A DNA stretch of 6,349 nucleotides from DATBIS01 sp036556805 (GTDB taxonomy: Bacteria > Actinomycetota > UBA4738 > HRBIN12), in assembly GCA_036556805.1 (NCBI GenBank), contig DATBIS010000143.1, positions 1-6,349 on the forward strand, in the 5' to 3' direction. Every line of letters starts with the position of its first letter. Within the stretch, counting starts at the first letter, position 1. Below are positions 4,867-6,349 of the stretch, one piece after another. The notes under the pieces were generated by a model. The model worked only from the letters and a program-made list of their open reading frames with translations, made no database searches and was not told the DNA's origin. Both the position numbers and the translations under genes were made by a program.

Positions 4867-4876
4867 CCGCGGCTAC
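4863..4876. repeat. 14-bp perfect palindrome spanning two convergent stop codons
   Basis: GTAGCCGCGGCTAC is its own reverse complement and contains the TAG of the VOC gene, the 6-base gap CCGCGG, and the TAG of glnD on the other strand. It could fold as a small 5-bp hairpin with a CGCG loop in either transcript. Confidence 0.6.
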
Positions 4877-6349
4877 TCGCCGAGTCGAGCGCGCATCGCG
4901 CGCTCGATCTCGGCGACGCGGTCGTCATCGACGATCTTCCGCCCCACCGAGTCGCGCACGTAGAACGCGTCCACGACGCGGTCGGCGTACGTCGCGATCT
5001 TCGCGAGATGCACGTCGAGCTCGAGCTCGGCGAGCGTTCGCGTGATCTCGTAGAGCAGCCCGATGCGATCGGCGGTCCCCACCTCGACGATCGTGAAGAA
5101 GTCGCTCGCGTCGTTGTCGACCGCGACGGTGATCGGCACGGCTCGCCTCGGTCCCGGATACCGGTCGCGCTTCTCCGGAACCTTGTGGTCGAGCGACACC
5201 CTTCCCTCGATGGCCTTCCGAAGCAGGCCGCGCAGCGCGCGCCAGGTCTCCTCGCGCACGTCCGGTTCGAAGATCCCCTCGACGTCGAAGAGGTCCACGG
5301 CCACGCCGTCCTCGGTCGTGAACACGTTCGCGGTGAGGATCGAGAGTCCCTCGAGCGCGAGACAGCCGGCGATCCACGACAGGAGCCCGGGCCGGTCGCC
5401 CGCGACCACCATGAGCTCGAAGGTGCCCGGACGCGCGCCCGGCCATGCGGCCGTGCGCACCTCCTGCACCCCCACCGGCGGCGCGGCCACCGCGAAGTGC
5501 CGAGCGGCGCGGTCCGGCGCCACCGTGAGGAAGTACCCCCTCGGCATGCGCAGCACGAACGCGTCCACCTCGCGCGCCGGCCGGTCTCGCAGGAGGTCCC
5601 GCAGCGCGTCGACCCGCTCCGTGAGCTGCTGCGCGACCTCCTCCCCCATCTCGCCGCGGTCGAAGACCCGCTGCACCTTCGCGACGAGCTCGCGGATGAG
5701 CGTGCGCCGCCAGTCGGTGGCGGCGGCCGGACCTGTGGCGGCGCCGTCGGCCACGGACAGCAGGTAGAGCGCGGCGAGTCGCTCCGGCGTGCCGATCGTG
5801 GCCGCCACGTCGAGCACGAGATCGTCGTCGGAGAGGTCGCGCCGCGTTGCGGTATCGGGCAGGAGCAGGTGGTGCTCGACCAAGAAGAGCGCGAGGTCGC
5901 GCGTGTCGGACGGGAGCCCGATCCGGTCGAGGACCGCGGCGGCCCTCCGGGATCCTTCGGGCACATGGGCCTCCCGGCCGACCTTGCCGATGTCGTGGAG
6001 CAGCGCGCCGAGGAGCGCACCGTCCACGTCGACGACCTGCCGGCGCGCCTCGGCAGCGACGACGTCGTCCGTTGAGCTCTCGCGCAGGGCGATCGCCATC
6101 TCCCCGAGCGCCACGACGAGATGCCGGTCGACCGTGAAGCGGTGGTAGGGGTCTCGCTGCGGACGGCACCGCACGTCGCGCCACTCCGGGATCAGCCTCG
6201 GCCAGATTCCAACGTGATCGAGCACCTCGATCGCGCGCGGCCCGTGGGGCGACCGAAGGAGCGCAAGGAACTCGTCCCGGAGCTCGTCGGTCCAGTCGAC
6301 ACGCTCCGGCAAGGCCATGGCCTCGGCCGCGTCGAGCTCGGCCGAGGAA
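4873..6349 (-). CDS. glnD: [Protein-PII] uridylyltransferase/uridylyl-removing enzyme, C-terminal two thirds
   Basis: The last 491 codons of glnD; the frame is open to base 6349 and the N-terminal nucleotidyltransferase domain lies outside the window. GlnD is the nitrogen sensor that uridylylates or de-uridylylates PII (in many actinobacteria it adenylylates GlnK) in response to glutamine. Numbered from the first full codon at 6348: the conserved RLIPEWRDVRCRPQRDPYHRF (50-70), then an HD domain with VDRH (His76), LLHDIGK (His118, Asp119), VEHH (159-160) and SVADG (Asp201) as metal ligands of the uridylyl-removing site; ATGPAAATDW (204-213); ACT1 about 311-385 (FELMVVAGDRPGLLSWIAG); ACT2 about 417-488 (FTIVEVGTADRIGLLYEITR), the glutamine-sensing pair. 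All removal-site residues look intact. A Met at 6318 is internal, not the start. It converges on the VOC gene, 6 bases away. Confidence 0.93.
   Translation of the reverse strand, partial: SSAELDAAEAMALPERVDWTDELRDEFLALLRSPHGPRAIEVLDHVGIWPRLIPEWRDVRCRPQRDPYHRFTVDRHLVVALGEMAIALRESSTDDVVAAEARRQVVDVDGALLGALLHDIGKVGREAHVPEGSRRAAAVLDRIGLPSDTRDLALFLVEHHLLLPDTATRRDLSDDDLVLDVAATIGTPERLAALYLLSVADGAATGPAAATDWRRTLIRELVAKVQRVFDRGEMGEEVAQQLTERVDALRDLLRDRPAREVDAFVLRMPRGYFLTVAPDRAARHFAVAAPPVGVQEVRTAAWPGARPGTFELMVVAGDRPGLLSWIAGCLALEGLSILTANVFTTEDGVAVDLFDVEGIFEPDVREETWRALRGLLRKAIEGRVSLDHKVPEKRDRYPGPRRAVPITVAVDNDASDFFTIVEVGTADRIGLLYEITRTLAELELDVHLAKIATYADRVVDAFYVRDSVGRKIVDDDRVAEIERAMRARLGE
4885..4907 (+). terminator. 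Hairpin downstream of the VOC gene, inside the glnD 3' end
   Basis: TCGAGCGCGC (4885-4894), a 3-nt loop ATC, and GCGCGCTCGA (4898-4907) give a perfect 10-bp GC-rich stem beginning 18 nt after the VOC stop codon. No U tract follows on the plus strand, so it would be a U-less hairpin of the kind proposed for actinobacterial terminators. It also lies in the last codons of glnD (ERAMRAR), where the same fold would form in the glnD mRNA. Confidence 0.42.

Noticed and set aside
4596..6020. A 474-codon minus-strand open frame and a 355-codon plus-strand one (5008-6075) inside glnD.
   Set aside because: Both are Ser/Arg- or His/Arg-rich shadows of the clearly recognisable glnD frame.
6316..6318. ATG at 6318 as the start of a short HD-ACT-ACT protein.
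   Set aside because: The frame stays open to the window edge, and the sequence before and after this Met reads like the mid-region of GlnD, so the gene is cut by the window rather than truncated. Seeing the bases beyond 6349 would settle it.
1..6349. CRISPR arrays, tRNA/rRNA genes, insertion sequences or riboswitches.
   Set aside because: No regularly spaced repeats, cloverleaf-like sequences, transposase motifs or terminal inverted repeats were seen by reading both strands; gaps between genes are at most about 150 bases.

Overview
The window is GC-rich, densely coding DNA with the look of a chromosome from a high-GC Actinomycetota-type bacterium. The reasons are strong third-position GC, a small zinc-ribbon protein of an actinobacteria-typical family, a PCD-VOC fusion protein like those I recall from actinobacteria, and at least two genes whose start codon sits 6 nt after a TAnnnT -10 hexamer (leaderless layout). 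I cannot name a genus. No RNA genes, mobile elements, CRISPR arrays or integration scars are visible, and no gene-free stretch exceeds 150 bases.

Left part, all on the minus strand (bases 1 to about 2900). In transcription order: a KANL3/Tex30-type alpha/beta hydrolase, a 96-aa zinc-ribbon protein 3 nt downstream, a very short Cys-rich zinc-ribbon protein, a GNAT acetyltransferase, a HicB-like/HTH protein, a histidine phosphatase whose GTG overlaps the HTH stop codon, and the first 27 codons of a probable SCP2-type sterol/lipid-carrier protein that runs off the left edge. Candidate leaderless promoters before the short zinc-ribbon gene and before the HTH gene split this row into at least three transcription units.

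Middle (2893-4870). A DUF72 (YecE-like) gene on the plus strand diverges from the hydrolase with almost no spacer. It converges on a minus-strand gene fusing a pterin-4a-carbinolamine dehydratase-like domain, lacking the usual catalytic histidines, to a VOC/glyoxalase-like domain. A 147-base divergent promoter region with two good Shine-Dalgarno sites separates that gene from a small plus-strand VOC protein.

Right part (4873-6349, minus strand). This is the C-terminal two thirds of glnD, the PII uridylyltransferase/uridylyl-removing enzyme: HD domain plus two ACT domains. Its N-terminal nucleotidyltransferase domain lies beyond the right edge. The glnD and VOC genes converge with 6 bases between stop codons.

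Overall this is ordinary housekeeping and accessory chromosome. I see no defence, secretion or biosynthetic system. The observations most worth a second look are the probably non-catalytic PCD domain fused to VOC, the tiny Cys-rich protein with a leaderless start, the HicB-like/HTH fusion coupled to a phosphatase, and a 10-bp-stem hairpin at the VOC/glnD convergence.
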